NCBI RefSeq assembly: GCF_900105385.1
Contig: NZ_LT629772.1
Coordinates: 1 to 64,000 of the forward strand
Origin: Microlunatus soli
GTDB taxonomy: Bacteria > Actinomycetota > Actinomycetes > Propionibacteriales > Propionibacteriaceae
Reading direction: 5' to 3'
DNA: 64,000 nucleotides
Below, in pieces: positions 15,977 to 27,661 of this stretch. Under the pieces are notes generated by a model. That model saw nothing but the letters and a program-made list of their open reading frames with translations. It did not search any database and was not told the origin of the DNA. Position 1 is the stretch's first letter. Every line of letters starts with the position of its first letter. The position numbers were made by a program, and so were the translations under genes.

Positions 15977-17064
15977 GCTTGCTGACGCTGACCCCGACGA
16001 CGGTCTTCCCCGCACCCGCGGCGGCGACCGCACCCAGACCCGCCGAGGAGCGCGGGCTGCGCCGCGACGAGGTTCGGATGCTCATCGCCCGCGACTCCTC
16101 GATCACGCATGCCCGGTTCCACGACCTACCTGCGCAGCTCGACCCTGGCGACCTGCTGGTGGTCAACGACTCGGCAACCATCGCCGCCGAGTGCGACGCC
16201 CGGATCGGCGAGGACCCCGTAGTCCTTCACGTCGCGAGCCGACTCGGCGACCATGACTGGGCCGTCGAGCTGCGTACGGCGCCCGACGCCGCGCGAGCGA
16301 TCCTCGATGCCGCCGTTGGTACCGAGGTCGTCCTCGACGGTGACGATGGTGTCCTCGAGCTGGTCGCGCCGTACCCGGCGCCGGGCTCCTCGCCCACCGG
16401 GCGGGGCACGAGGCTGTGGCGTGCTGCGTACGAAGGTCACGCACCGCTGCTGGACCTGCTCGACCGGGTGGGGCGGCCGATCGCGTACGGCTATCTCGAC
16501 CGGCGCTATCCGCTCTCGGCGTACCAGACGGTCTTCGGTCTCCGACCCGGCAGCGCCGAGATGCCGAGCGCGTCGCGGCCGTTCACCCCCGAGCTCGTCA
16601 CGCGTCTGGTCGCCGGTGGGGTCGGCATCACGCCGATCACGCTGCACACTGCCGTCTCCTCCCAGGAGGCCGGGGAGGCACCGTTGCCCGAGCAGTTCAC
16701 GGTGCCCTCCGTCACGGCGCGAGCCATCAATACTGCCCGAGATGCCGGTCACCGAGTCGTTGCCGTCGGCACGACCGCCGCACGGGCCGTCGAGTCGGCT
16801 GTCGAGGAGACCGGCGCCGGCTCCGTGGCCGTACCGCGGTCCGGGTGGACCGACCGGGTGATCACTGTCGCCGAGCCGCCGAGGCTGATCGACGGGCTCA
16901 TCTCGGGCTGGCACGACCCGCAAGCGTCGCACCTGCTGTTGGTCGAGGCCGTCGCCGGCGCGGAGTTGACGCAACGCGCCTACGACGCCGCGGCGGCCAC
17001 CGGCTACCTCTGGCACGAGTTCGGCGACTCCGCCCTGCTGCTACCCGACCGCCGGACGGGTTGA
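15973..17064 (+). CDS. QueA-like S-adenosylmethionine:tRNA ribosyltransferase-isomerase
   Basis: The 363-aa protein carries QueA hallmarks: the RDEVRMLIARDSS and GDLLVVNDSATI regions, IAYGYLDRRYPLSAYQT, AEMPSASRPFTPELV, GITPITLHTA and VVAVGTTAARAVES. Authentic QueA transfers the ribosyl group of SAM to preQ1 in tRNA during queuosine synthesis. No other queuosine gene is present here, and the pairing with an SDR behind a MerR-like operator is unusual for que genes. An altered substrate is therefore plausible. The start at ATG 15973 overlaps the SDR stop. Confidence 0.85.
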   Translation: MSLLTLTPTTVFPAPAAATAPRPAEERGLRRDEVRMLIARDSSITHARFHDLPAQLDPGDLLVVNDSATIAAECDARIGEDPVVLHVASRLGDHDWAVELRTAPDAARAILDAAVGTEVVLDGDDGVLELVAPYPAPGSSPTGRGTRLWRAAYEGHAPLLDLLDRVGRPIAYGYLDRRYPLSAYQTVFGLRPGSAEMPSASRPFTPELVTRLVAGGVGITPITLHTAVSSQEAGEAPLPEQFTVPSVTARAINTARDAGHRVVAVGTTAARAVESAVEETGAGSVAVPRSGWTDRVITVAEPPRLIDGLISGWHDPQASHLLLVEAVAGAELTQRAYDAAAATGYLWHEFGDSALLLPDRRTG

Positions 17065-17077
17065 CGCCCACCCAACC

Positions 17078-17213
17078 GGGGATTTCGGCCCTCTGGCTGA
17101 GTTCCGGGTGTGGCGGGCGTTGCGTCGCGGCCGGTAGGACCAGCGCGCCCCGACCGCAAACGCAACCCGGCCGCGATGCTGGGCGGGAGCTCAGCCAGAG
17201 GGCCGAAATCCCC
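17078..17213. repeat. 136-bp element bounded by perfect 24-bp inverted repeats
   Basis: Bases 17078-17101 are the exact reverse complement of 17190-17213. The 88-bp centre contains a second, imperfect stem (TCGCGGCCGG versus CCGGCCGCGA). It fills the gap between convergent queA-like and acnA. It may be a bidirectional terminator, but perfect terminal repeats and inner symmetry also fit a MITE-like mobile element. No flanking target duplication is obvious. Confidence 0.75.
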
Positions 17214-17269
17214 ACCCCGGCATCGCGGCCGAAGTTGCCAGCCCTTTGACACGCGGAGGGCTCGAACCG

Positions 17270-20101
<2,832 letters not shown>

Positions 20102-20206
20102 GCTCACTCCGTCGTCGTTGAAACTCTCTCGACATCAAGATATCACGCCGACCGCACCCTTCCGCAGCCGGTCGCGGCGCACCGACCGACCGCGAACCTC
20201 CACCTT

Positions 20207-20266
20207 CGCACCAGTTCCGTACCTTCGCACCAGGTGTACGGGGTGCGAAGGTACGCAGCTGGTGCG
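20207..20266. repeat. 60-bp palindromic repeat, copy 1
   Basis: The left end 20207-20232 is identical over 26 bp to 39432-39457. Stems CGCACCAG/CTGGTGCG and GTACCTTCGCACC/GGTGCGAAGGTAC pair within the element. It lies between acnA and the small membrane protein, both on the minus strand. The long hairpin with no associated ORF suggests a dispersed REP/MITE-type unit. Confidence 0.8.
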
Positions 20267-20294
20267 GATGTGATCGGTGGCCGGGTCCGTGGGG

Positions 20295-20639
20295 TCAGGT
20301 GGTGCTGCAGGTGCTGCCGTGTTGCTGGTTCCAGGCTCGCACTCGCGGCGCGCTGCGCAGCACGTAGGAGACGATCAGGGTGGCCTCGATCGCGGCCATC
20401 AGGATGAGCCAGCCGATGGCTCGGCTGAGATCGCCGATGAGCGGTTCGGCGAACCAGGACCACATCCCGTCGCCACCGGCCAGCACCAGCGGCACGATGC
20501 CGATCACCAGGATCGCGCCGCCGGCCATGGCCCGGTACATCAGGCCGCGGCTGTAGTCCTGCGGCGACAGCGGCTGTGTGCCGTTGCTGTTGACGAGATG
20601 CGGGCTCACGGGATTGTGGTTCCTGGGGTCCTGGGTCAC
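20295..20639 (-). CDS. Small integral membrane protein of unknown function
   Basis: The 114-aa protein has a hydrophilic N-terminus, then two hydrophobic segments (MAGGAILVIGIVPLVLAGG and AIGWLILMAAIEATLIVSYVL) and a short polar tail rich in Ser/Thr. No family is recognised. It starts 3 bp after the RNA methyltransferase stop on the same strand, so it is probably co-transcribed with it. Confidence 0.75.
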   Translation of the reverse strand: MTQDPRNHNPVSPHLVNSNGTQPLSPQDYSRGLMYRAMAGGAILVIGIVPLVLAGGDGMWSWFAEPLIGDLSRAIGWLILMAAIEATLIVSYVLRSAPRVRAWNQQHGSTCSTT

Positions 20640-20642
20640 AGG

Positions 20643-22061
20643 TCAAGTATCGCGGGAAGTGGGCTCACCGTCGCCGTGCAGGATCGCCACGCACTCCAGA
20701 TGATGGGTCATCGGGAACAGATCGAAGGCACGCAGCCGCTCCAGCCGGTAGCCGCGGGCGGCGAAGTAACCCAGGTCGCGGGCCAGGGCAGCCGGATCGC
20801 AGGCGACGTAACCGATGGCACGCGGTCGACGGGCGACGATCTGCTCGACCACCGCTCGGCCGGCTCCGCTGCGAGGCGGATCGAGGACGACCAGATCGGT
20901 CCGGGTCGGCAGCGGGCGTGGCCCCTGCCGCCGGTCGCGCCGACGTCCGGACCGTCGGTTCGGGCGATCGCCACTCCTCCGTTGCCCCTCGGGCTGTCTG
21001 GCCAACGCCCGATCGACGCGATCGGCGACGAACTGGACCCGGTCACCGGCATCGGCGAGATTGCGGCGGGCCAGCTGGATCGCCGTCCGACTGCCCTCGA
21101 CGCCGATCACCCGGCAACCGGCTGCCAGCAGGCCGCCAACGAACGGGCCGACGCCGCAGTACAGATCGAACGCGGTCTCCCCCGGCTGCGGGTCGAGTCC
21201 GTCAACCACGGTCCGGACCAGTAGGTCGGCCGCTGCCGGATGGACCTGCCAGAAGCCGTCACCGGCCACCAGCCAGTCCCGGCCGACGGCATGCTCGGTG
21301 ATGGTGTCCGGTCCCGTCGGCCAGTGCACGCCGTCAGCGGCAGCGACCCCGATCACCTCGACGCCGGTGCCGTCGACCTGCGAGAGATCGGCCGCGGGAA
21401 CCGGTGCGACCGGGTGGGCGATCATTGGCTGGGCGATCCGGCAACCCGCCGCCGGCAGCGCGATCACCTGATGGGAACGATGCGCGCGCAGACCCGGACG
21501 GCCGCGATCATCAAGCTGGTAACGCATTCTGGTCCGCCAGCCGAGGGCGGAGTGGTCGGCACCCGGACCATGATCAGCCCCGTTGCCATGATCAGCCCCG
21601 TCCAACGGGACCTCCTCGACCGTCACCCGCAGGTCCAGTCCAGCGAGCCGCTGCAGTTGCTCGGCCAGCACGTCGGCCTTCAACCGCCGTTGGGCGCCCG
21701 GGTCGACGTGCTGGAAGTCGCAGCCGCCGCAGAGGCCGGGGCCGGAGATTTCGCACGCCGGCGTGATCCGGTCGGGCGACGGCTCGATCACAGCGGTCGC
21801 GTCGCCGCGCCAGAAGCTGCGCTGGCTGGTGTCGGTCAAGGTGATCATCACCCGCTCGCCGGGCAGCGCGTGTCGGGTGAAGATCACCCGGCCCTGGTGA
21901 CGGGCGACGCAGTGCCCGCCGTGCGCGATCGGGCCGACGGTGACCGGGCCGACCACGGTGCCGGGCTCGGGGGTCGGGTCCGGGTGCCCTTCGACAGGCT
22001 CAGGGACCTGACCTTCGACAGGTTCAGGGACCTTTCCGACGGGCTCAGGGATCTCGGTCAT
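20643..22061 (-). CDS. TRAM-domain class I SAM-dependent RNA m5U methyltransferase (TrmA/RlmCD family)
   Basis: The 472-aa protein has an N-terminal TRAM-like region (VGPVTVGPIAHGGHCVARHQG), a 4Fe-4S cysteine set (ACEISGPGLCGGCDF plus Cys in PAAGCRI), the SAM motif FDLYCGVGPFVGGL, the catalytic VVLDPPRSG and the nucleophile Cys in YVACDP. It methylates uridine C5 in tRNA or rRNA. The start at ATG 22061 overlaps the permease stop by 4 bp. It differs from a normal member by an N-terminal tail made of repeat-derived PEPVEG units (22000s), a (G)ADHGxGADH insert (about 21545-21610) and an Arg-rich insert before the DPPR motif. Equivalent position to Rv2689c of M. tuberculosis. Confidence 0.9.
   Translation of the reverse strand: MTEIPEPVGKVPEPVEGQVPEPVEGHPDPTPEPGTVVGPVTVGPIAHGGHCVARHQGRVIFTRHALPGERVMITLTDTSQRSFWRGDATAVIEPSPDRITPACEISGPGLCGGCDFQHVDPGAQRRLKADVLAEQLQRLAGLDLRVTVEEVPLDGADHGNGADHGPGADHSALGWRTRMRYQLDDRGRPGLRAHRSHQVIALPAAGCRIAQPMIAHPVAPVPAADLSQVDGTGVEVIGVAAADGVHWPTGPDTITEHAVGRDWLVAGDGFWQVHPAAADLLVRTVVDGLDPQPGETAFDLYCGVGPFVGGLLAAGCRVIGVEGSRTAIQLARRNLADAGDRVQFVADRVDRALARQPEGQRRSGDRPNRRSGRRRDRRQGPRPLPTRTDLVVLDPPRSGAGRAVVEQIVARRPRAIGYVACDPAALARDLGYFAARGYRLERLRAFDLFPMTHHLECVAILHGDGEPTSRDT
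21986..22053. repeat. REP-like units inside the methyltransferase coding region
   Basis: There are three same-direction units: CCTTCGACAGGCTCAGGGAC, CCTTCGACAGGTTCAGGGAC and TTCCGACGGGCTCAGGGA. On the minus strand they are translated as PEPVGK-VPEPVEG-QVPEPVEG at the methyltransferase N-terminus. This shows expansion of an intergenic repeat into the 5' end of a gene. Confidence 0.85.
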
Positions 22062-24049
22062 CGGCGGACTCGGGTGCGGCGTCGGGCCTCGCGCTCCATC
22101 CTGCTGTTGGCCGCGCTGGAGGACTGCAGGTGGTACGGCACCGAGGTGACCATCACGCCGGGCGTGAACAGCAGCCGTGCCTTCAGCCGCAGCGCACTCT
22201 GGTTGTGCAGCGCCTGCTCCCACCAGTGGCCGACGACGTATTCGGGGATGTACACGGTGACGACGTCGCGCGGGCTCTCCCGGCGGACGTTCTTGACGAA
22301 TTCCAGGGCGGGGTTGGTGATCTCCCGGTACGGCGAGGCCACCACCTTCAGCGGCACCGGAATGCCGGCGTCCTCCCACTGCTGGACCAGTCGTTCGGTG
22401 TCCTCCGGATCGACGTCGACGGTGATCGCCTCCAGGGTGCTCGGCCGGGACGCCTTGGCGAACGCCAGCGCCCGCAGCGTCGGCTTGTGCAGCTTGGAGA
22501 CCAGCACGATCGCGCGCACCCGGCTGGGCAGCATCCGATCTTCGTCCGGGTCGATGGTGGTCTCGTCGGCGACGGCGTCGTAGTGCCGCCGGATCAGCTT
22601 CATCAGACCGAACAACACCACCATCGCGATGATCGCGATGTAGGCACCCTGGACGAACTTGGAGATCAGCACGATGATCAGCACCGTGCCGGTGCAGACC
22701 GCGCCGACGCTGTTGATCACTCGAGCGCGGATCATCCGCAGCCGCCGCTTGCGGTCGGTCTCGGTCTTCAGCAACCGGGTCCAGTGGATGATCATGCCGG
22801 TCTGGCTGGTGGTGAAGGAGACGAACACCCCGACCACGTAGAGCTGGATCAGTGCGGTCACGCTGGCGTCGAAGGCCAGGATCAGCACGATCGCACCGAC
22901 CGCCAGCAACAGGATGCCGTTGCTGAAGGCCAGCCGGTCACCGCGGGTGTGCAGCTGCCTCGGCAGGTAGCCGTCCCGGCCCAGGATCGACCCGAGCACG
23001 GGGAATCCGTTGAACGCCGTGTTGGCGGCCAGGAACAGGATCAGCATGGTGGCGCCGAGGACGAAGTAGAACGCCGGCGGGAAGCCGCTGAAGATCACCC
23101 GGGCCAGCTGACCGATGGCGGTGTCGGCATTGATGTCGACGATCCGGCCGTTCAACGTGTAGTGACTGAACGGCTTGTCGACCAGATGCAGACCGGTCAG
23201 GTTGGCCAGCGAGATGACGCCGATCATCATCGCGACCGCGATCGTGGCCAGCATCGCCAGCGTTGTCGCCGCGTTCTTGCTCTTCGGCTTGCGGAAGGCC
23301 GGTACGCCGTTTGAGATCGCCTCCACACCGGTCAGTGCCGCCGACCCGGAGGAGAACGTCCGCGCCATCAACACCACAAACGCCAGCCCGGTCAGTCCGG
23401 TGAACCGGCTGTCCCCCTGGACGCCGTATTTGGCGGTCTCGACCTGAAGATCATTTCCGAGCACCAGGATCCGGACCAGACCGGTCACGATCATGATCAG
23501 CACGCCGCCGATGAAACAGTAGGTCGGGATCGCGAACAGTGTCCCCGATTCCCTGACCCCGCGCAGATTCATAGCTGTCAGTAACAACACGACAAGGGTT
23601 GCAGCAAAAGCTTCGTGTCCCTTGAGGAAAGGAAAAACGGCCTCGGCGTTCTGGATGCCCGAGGACACCGACACCGCGACGGTCAGCACGTAGTCGACCA
23701 GCAACGCCGACGCCACCGTCAGCCCGGCATTGGGGCCGAGATTGGTGGTCGCCACCTCGTAGTCGCCGCCGCCGGACGGATAGGCGCGCACGTTCTGCCG
23801 GTAGGACGCGACAACGATGATCATCACCAGCGCGACCAGGATCGCGATCTTCCAGGAGTACGCGTAACCTGCCAGCCCGGCCAGCGACAGGGTGATCAGG
23901 ATCTCGTCCGGTGCGTAGGCGACCGAGCTCATCGCGTCGGAGGCGAAGACGGGCAGGGCGATCCGTTTCGGCAGCAGGGTCTCGCCCAGCTGCGTACTGC
24001 GCAGCTTGCGACCGATCAGCAGTCGCTTGCCCACATCCGCGATATTCAC
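22058..24049 (-). CDS. APC-superfamily permease, KimA-like potassium transporter
   Basis: The 663-aa protein starts at GTG 24049. It has about 12 TM helices (PVFASDAMSSVAYAPDEILITL in the first) and a C-terminal cytoplasmic domain of about 160 residues after RRHYDAVADE, as in KimA/YdaO-type K+/H+ symporters rather than plain amino-acid permeases. Two TrkA-type K+ regulatory proteins lie divergently next to it, supporting a K+ role. It matches the position of Rv2690c beside ceoB/ceoC in M. tuberculosis. Amino-acid transport remains possible. It ends in a 4-bp overlap with the RNA methyltransferase. Confidence 0.87.
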   Translation of the reverse strand: MNIADVGKRLLIGRKLRSTQLGETLLPKRIALPVFASDAMSSVAYAPDEILITLSLAGLAGYAYSWKIAILVALVMIIVVASYRQNVRAYPSGGGDYEVATTNLGPNAGLTVASALLVDYVLTVAVSVSSGIQNAEAVFPFLKGHEAFAATLVVLLLTAMNLRGVRESGTLFAIPTYCFIGGVLIMIVTGLVRILVLGNDLQVETAKYGVQGDSRFTGLTGLAFVVLMARTFSSGSAALTGVEAISNGVPAFRKPKSKNAATTLAMLATIAVAMMIGVISLANLTGLHLVDKPFSHYTLNGRIVDINADTAIGQLARVIFSGFPPAFYFVLGATMLILFLAANTAFNGFPVLGSILGRDGYLPRQLHTRGDRLAFSNGILLLAVGAIVLILAFDASVTALIQLYVVGVFVSFTTSQTGMIIHWTRLLKTETDRKRRLRMIRARVINSVGAVCTGTVLIIVLISKFVQGAYIAIIAMVVLFGLMKLIRRHYDAVADETTIDPDEDRMLPSRVRAIVLVSKLHKPTLRALAFAKASRPSTLEAITVDVDPEDTERLVQQWEDAGIPVPLKVVASPYREITNPALEFVKNVRRESPRDVVTVYIPEYVVGHWWEQALHNQSALRLKARLLFTPGVMVTSVPYHLQSSSAANSRMEREARRRTRVRR

Positions 24050-24235
24050 GTCCGGAAACTCTATGCCCCCAACAGGCTGTTGCCCGCATTTGACGACCGA
24101 CCGACACAAACCCGAGATGGGGGTTTGCCGTTACGGTTGCAGTGGATCAGGATGAACCGCAACGCGATCGATGCAGCGAGCATCGACCAGGTGGGTTCAA
24201 CACCACCCACTCAGTGGGACCGAGGAGACCGAGCA

Positions 24236-24898
24236 GTGCACATCGTCATCATGGGCTGCGGCCGGGTGGGCTCCACCCTGGCCCGGATCCTGGAGAAGCG
24301 CGGCCACACCGTCGCGGTGATCGACGTCAACACCGACGCGTTCCGCCGCCTCGGTCCGGACTTCACCGGACAGACCGTGAAGGGTGTCGGCTTCGACCGT
24401 GAGGTGCTGTTGGAGTCCGGGATCAAGGATGCCGACGCGTTCGCGGCAGTCTCCAGTGGCGACAACTCCAACATCATCGCCGCCCGCGTGGTCCGGGAGA
24501 CCTTCGAGGTGCACAACGTGGTGGCGCGGATCTACGATCCCGGCCGGGCCGAGGTCTACGAGCGGCTCGGGATCCCGACCGTCGCCACCGTCCGATGGAC
24601 CGCCGACCAGGTGATGCGCCGACTGCTGCCGGCCGGTTCGGAGCCGCAGTGGCGCGACCCGTCCGGTTCGGTCCGGTTGATGGAGGTGCACGTCCATCAG
24701 GGTTGGGTCGGCAGCCGGGTGGACCGGATCGAACAGGCAGCCCAGACCCGGATCCCGTTCATCTTCCGGATCGGGACCGGGATGGTGCCGAAGGACAGCA
24801 CCGTCTTCCAGGACGGCGATCTGCTCTACGTCGCCGTCGAGAACGACCGGCTGGCTGCGGTCGAGGCGATCCTCAGCGCCCCGCCGGCCCCCGAGTAG
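24236..24898 (+). CDS. ceoB: TrkA-family potassium uptake regulatory protein (CeoB-like)
   Basis: The 220-aa protein starts at GTG 24236 behind GAGGAG. It has an N-terminal RCK/TrkA-N Rossmann domain (MHIVIMGCGRVGSTLA, acidic residue at the end of strand 2 in VIDVN) and a C-terminal TrkA-C domain (about residues 140-215). It binds NAD(H) and probably gates a K+ transporter. It is followed by the second TrkA gene and stands divergent from the KimA-like permease. The gene symbol is given by synteny with mycobacterial ceoB. Confidence 0.9.
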   Translation: MHIVIMGCGRVGSTLARILEKRGHTVAVIDVNTDAFRRLGPDFTGQTVKGVGFDREVLLESGIKDADAFAAVSSGDNSNIIAARVVRETFEVHNVVARIYDPGRAEVYERLGIPTVATVRWTADQVMRRLLPAGSEPQWRDPSGSVRLMEVHVHQGWVGSRVDRIEQAAQTRIPFIFRIGTGMVPKDSTVFQDGDLLYVAVENDRLAAVEAILSAPPAPE

Positions 24899-24967
24899 CC
24901 GATCCGATCGGCCGACAGACCAACGATTGAACGAAACGCGCACAGCTCAGAGAACGGGAAAGATCAG

Positions 24968-25648
24968 ATGCGAGTCTCCATCGCCGGGGCCGGCAACGTC
25001 GGCCGTTCGATCGCAGCAGAGCTGGTGGAGAACGGCCATGAGGTGCTGTTGATCGACCGCGATCCGCGGGCGATCAAGGCCGACAGTCTGCCCGAGGCCG
25101 AGTGGCTGCTGGCCGACGCCTGCGAGCTGTCCACCCTGGAAGAGGCCGGCATCGACACCTGCGATGTCGCTATCGCCGCGACCGGTGACGACAAGGTCAA
25201 CCTGGTCACCTCGTTGCTGGCCAAGACCGAGTTCAGCGTGCCGCGCACGGTCGCCCGGGTGAATCACCCGAAGAACGAGTGGCTGTTCAACTCCGACTGG
25301 GGTGTCGATCACGCGGTGTCCACGCCACGGCTGATGTCGGCGTTGGTCGAGGAAGCGGTGTCGGTCGGCGACCTGGTCCGGTTGCTGACCTTCCGCGCCG
25401 GCGAGGCCAGCCTGGTCGAGCTGACGCTGCCGCCGCAGAGCCCGAGCGTCGGTGAGCGGGTCGGTGATCTGACCTGGCCGGGCGACGTGGTGCTGGTCGC
25501 GATCATCCGCGACGGACACGCCCAGGCACCCGATCCGGACGGTTCGCTGGAGGCCGGCGACGAGTTGCTGTTCGTCGCCACCGAGGACTACGAGGACGAA
25601 CTGGCGAGGATGCTGTCGCCGCGGGACAGCAACGCGCCGCGACGGTGA
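24968..25648 (+). CDS. ceoC: TrkA-family potassium uptake regulatory protein (CeoC-like)
   Basis: The 226-aa paralogue of the preceding gene has TrkA-N (MRVSIAGAGNVGRSIA, LIDRDP) followed by TrkA-C (LVELTLPPQSPSVGERVGDL). GGGAAAG precedes the ATG. Two single-unit TrkA proteins probably form a hetero-oligomeric ring. It ends 21 bp from the convergent DUF3159 gene. Confidence 0.9.
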   Translation: MRVSIAGAGNVGRSIAAELVENGHEVLLIDRDPRAIKADSLPEAEWLLADACELSTLEEAGIDTCDVAIAATGDDKVNLVTSLLAKTEFSVPRTVARVNHPKNEWLFNSDWGVDHAVSTPRLMSALVEEAVSVGDLVRLLTFRAGEASLVELTLPPQSPSVGERVGDLTWPGDVVLVAIIRDGHAQAPDPDGSLEAGDELLFVATEDYEDELARMLSPRDSNAPRR

Positions 25649-25669
25649 CCTGCGTCGATCGTTGCCGTC

Positions 25670-26398
25670 TCAGGTGTCGCCTGCGCGGTCGTCGTCCTCG
25701 ATGATCTCGATCGGCGTCCGGCCGCGGGACAGCAGGTAGCCGATCACCAGCAGCGCCAGCCCCAGCAACGGCCAGCCCAGAACGATCTTGGCCACCCCCA
25801 GCCAGACCACCTGGCCGGCCAGGTAGAGCGGCAGCTGGATGACGAACCGCAACACGTACGGCACGGCCAGTACGGCGGTCAGTTTCGCCATCATCCGGAT
25901 CAGGCTGCGGTGTCGGGCCCACCCGGTCGGGTCGCCCATCGCGGCCCCGAGGATGAAGCCGACGACCGGGCGGCGGACGACGATGCTGAGCACCGACACC
26001 AGTGCCAGCAGCCCGTTGTAGAGGATGCCCGGCAGGAAGGCGTCCTCGGCCCGGCCGGTGCGGGCCGCGACGATGGCGGCGATCGCGGTCGGGACGACGG
26101 CCTGGGCGACGTAGCGCAGTGACTGCCGTTGCAGCAGCCGGACCAGTGCCAGCACGGCCGCGCAGGCCAGCGCCACGATCAGGCTGAGGCCGAGCCTGCT
26201 GCTGATCATCCAGGCGATGGTGAACCCGACGAACGGTGCCGCGCCCTCGAGCATGCCGCGCACCCCGCCGAGAGTGTGCAGCAGCTCGGCGCGGACGTAC
26301 TCCTCGACGTAGCGGTAGTCCTGCAGCTCCGGACGCTGTTCGGCCTCGGTCGCCGGGTACCGGCGCGGACGGGGTCCTTCGGTGGCGTCCTCGCTCAC
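25670..26398 (-). CDS. DUF3159 family membrane protein
   Basis: The 242-aa protein starts at GTG 26398, 5 bases after the OB-fold gene. A hydrophilic N-terminus leads into about five to six TM helices (FVGFTIAWMISSRLGLSLIV, FILGAAMGDPTGWARH). The RYVAQ and GDPTGWARH patterns are typical of DUF3159, conserved beside ceoC in actinobacteria (Rv2693c). The function is not established. Confidence 0.85.
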   Translation of the reverse strand: MSEDATEGPRPRRYPATEAEQRPELQDYRYVEEYVRAELLHTLGGVRGMLEGAAPFVGFTIAWMISSRLGLSLIVALACAAVLALVRLLQRQSLRYVAQAVVPTAIAAIVAARTGRAEDAFLPGILYNGLLALVSVLSIVVRRPVVGFILGAAMGDPTGWARHRSLIRMMAKLTAVLAVPYVLRFVIQLPLYLAGQVVWLGVAKIVLGWPLLGLALLVIGYLLSRGRTPIEIIEDDDRAGDT

Positions 26399-26402
26399 GC
26401 GG

Positions 26403-26813
26403 TCAGCGCAGCTCGTAGCGCGGGTTGAACATCACGCGCCGGCCGTCCTCGGTACAGCTGATCCGGCCGGTGACCTTGATCGCCCGGCCGGCTTCGATGC
26501 CGGGGATCCGACGTCGGCCGAGCCAGACCAGGGCGACGGTGCCGGAGCCGTCACGCAGCTCCACCTCCATCGCCGGCTTGCCACCGTGCGGGTTGATGGT
26601 GACGGCGCTGACATCGCCGCACAGGTCGACGACCTGGCGGTCGGCGCAGGAGCTGATCGGGGTGGCACCTGCTTCGCGCACGATGCGTTGCCGATCCTCG
26701 GCCTCCAACTCCTCGTTGGAGGAAGCAAGTCGGCGCAGCGCGCGGCGGAACAGACCTCCCCGTCGCGGATCGTCGGTGGAGACTCGTGCCTGCGGATGCG
26801 GGCTCATCGTCAT
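26403..26813 (-). CDS. OB-fold nucleic-acid-binding-domain protein
   Basis: The 136-aa protein starts at ATG 26813, overlapping the DUF3710 stop (ATGA). It has a basic N-terminus, then an OB-like five-strand pattern (VVDLCGDVSAVTINP, MEVELRDGSGTVALVWLGRR, GIEAGRAIKVTGRIS, RRVMFNPRYEL). This layout resembles the anticodon-binding/RecG-type OB domain. It corresponds to Rv2694c in position; its target (RNA or DNA) is unknown. Confidence 0.83.
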   Translation of the reverse strand: MTMSPHPQARVSTDDPRRGGLFRRALRRLASSNEELEAEDRQRIVREAGATPISSCADRQVVDLCGDVSAVTINPHGGKPAMEVELRDGSGTVALVWLGRRRIPGIEAGRAIKVTGRISCTEDGRRVMFNPRYELR

Positions 26814-27661
26814 ACTCCAGTGTCGGTTTCGGCCGCTGCGGCTCCCGCCGCGTCCTGGGCCGTTCCAGGTTGTGGTGCGAGGTCTTCGGGTAGGGACAGC
26901 GGGAGCAGGTCTCCCGGTGCCATGGCTTCGTCGCCGCGTCGGACGACGATCTGACGGAACGCCTCCAGGATCTCCGCCACAGGGGTCTCGATGCCGTCCT
27001 CCAGGGCGGCCTGACCGTAAATGATGCCGCGGAGCATCCAGCGCGGGCCCTCGGCGACCCACATCCGGGTCGGCTGATAGCCCTGTTGGCCGTCCGGGGT
27101 CTGCACCGGCAGCACCCGGCGCAGCTCCACCCCGTACGGGCCGGGGACCAGGTTGGCCGAACCGCCCGCGCTCTCCGCGGCCTGGACCAGTTCGTCGCGG
27201 ACCTCAGCCCACAGGCCACCGCTGCGCGGTGCGGCGAAGGCGCCGACCTCGAGCGCGGAGTCTGCGCGGATCATCATCGCCGAGACGATCTGCTGGCTGT
27301 TCTCGTCGACCTGGAGCCGCAGCTCCATGCCGTCGGTGCCGGCCAACACGATGCTGCCCAGGTCGATCCGCGGTTGGTCCGGATCCGGTTCCTCCAACGC
27401 CTCGGCGTCGACCTCACCGATGTCGTACGGTCCGAGCTCGCGCCATTCGCCGGCATCCAGCTCGTCCAGGTCGATGGCGCCGTCGTCGGGCCCTCCGACC
27501 TCGGGTTGGGTCGACTCGGCGAAGTCCGTCGTTGCGCCGGAGGTGCCGGCGTTGTCGCCGGGCGGCGGTCCGGACGCGGTGTCCAGGTCGTTCTCGCCGG
27601 GATCCCGGCCGGCGGCAGCCGCCAGACCCTCGTCACCGCGCGGACGTGACCGGAAGATCAT
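26810..27661 (-). CDS. DUF3710 family protein
   Basis: The 283-aa soluble protein has an acidic disordered N-terminus (about 75 residues) and the conserved DUF3710 core ([49 protein letters not shown]). Four-base overlaps link it to dut upstream and the OB-fold gene downstream, so this is one operon. The function is unknown despite strong conservation next to dut in actinobacteria. Confidence 0.88.
   Translation of the reverse strand: MIFRSRPRGDEGLAAAAGRDPGENDLDTASGPPPGDNAGTSGATTDFAESTQPEVGGPDDGAIDLDELDAGEWRELGPYDIGEVDAEALEEPDPDQPRIDLGSIVLAGTDGMELRLQVDENSQQIVSAMMIRADSALEVGAFAAPRSGGLWAEVRDELVQAAESAGGSANLVPGPYGVELRRVLPVQTPDGQQGYQPTRMWVAEGPRWMLRGIIYGQAALEDGIETPVAEILEAFRQIVVRRGDEAMAPGDLLPLSLPEDLAPQPGTAQDAAGAAAAETDTGV

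Noticed and set aside
24050-24235. Possible c-di-AMP riboswitch between the KimA-like permease and ceoB
   Set aside because: The gap between divergent starts is under 190 bp, and the conserved ydaO-type core and pseudoknot elements were not recognised by eye.
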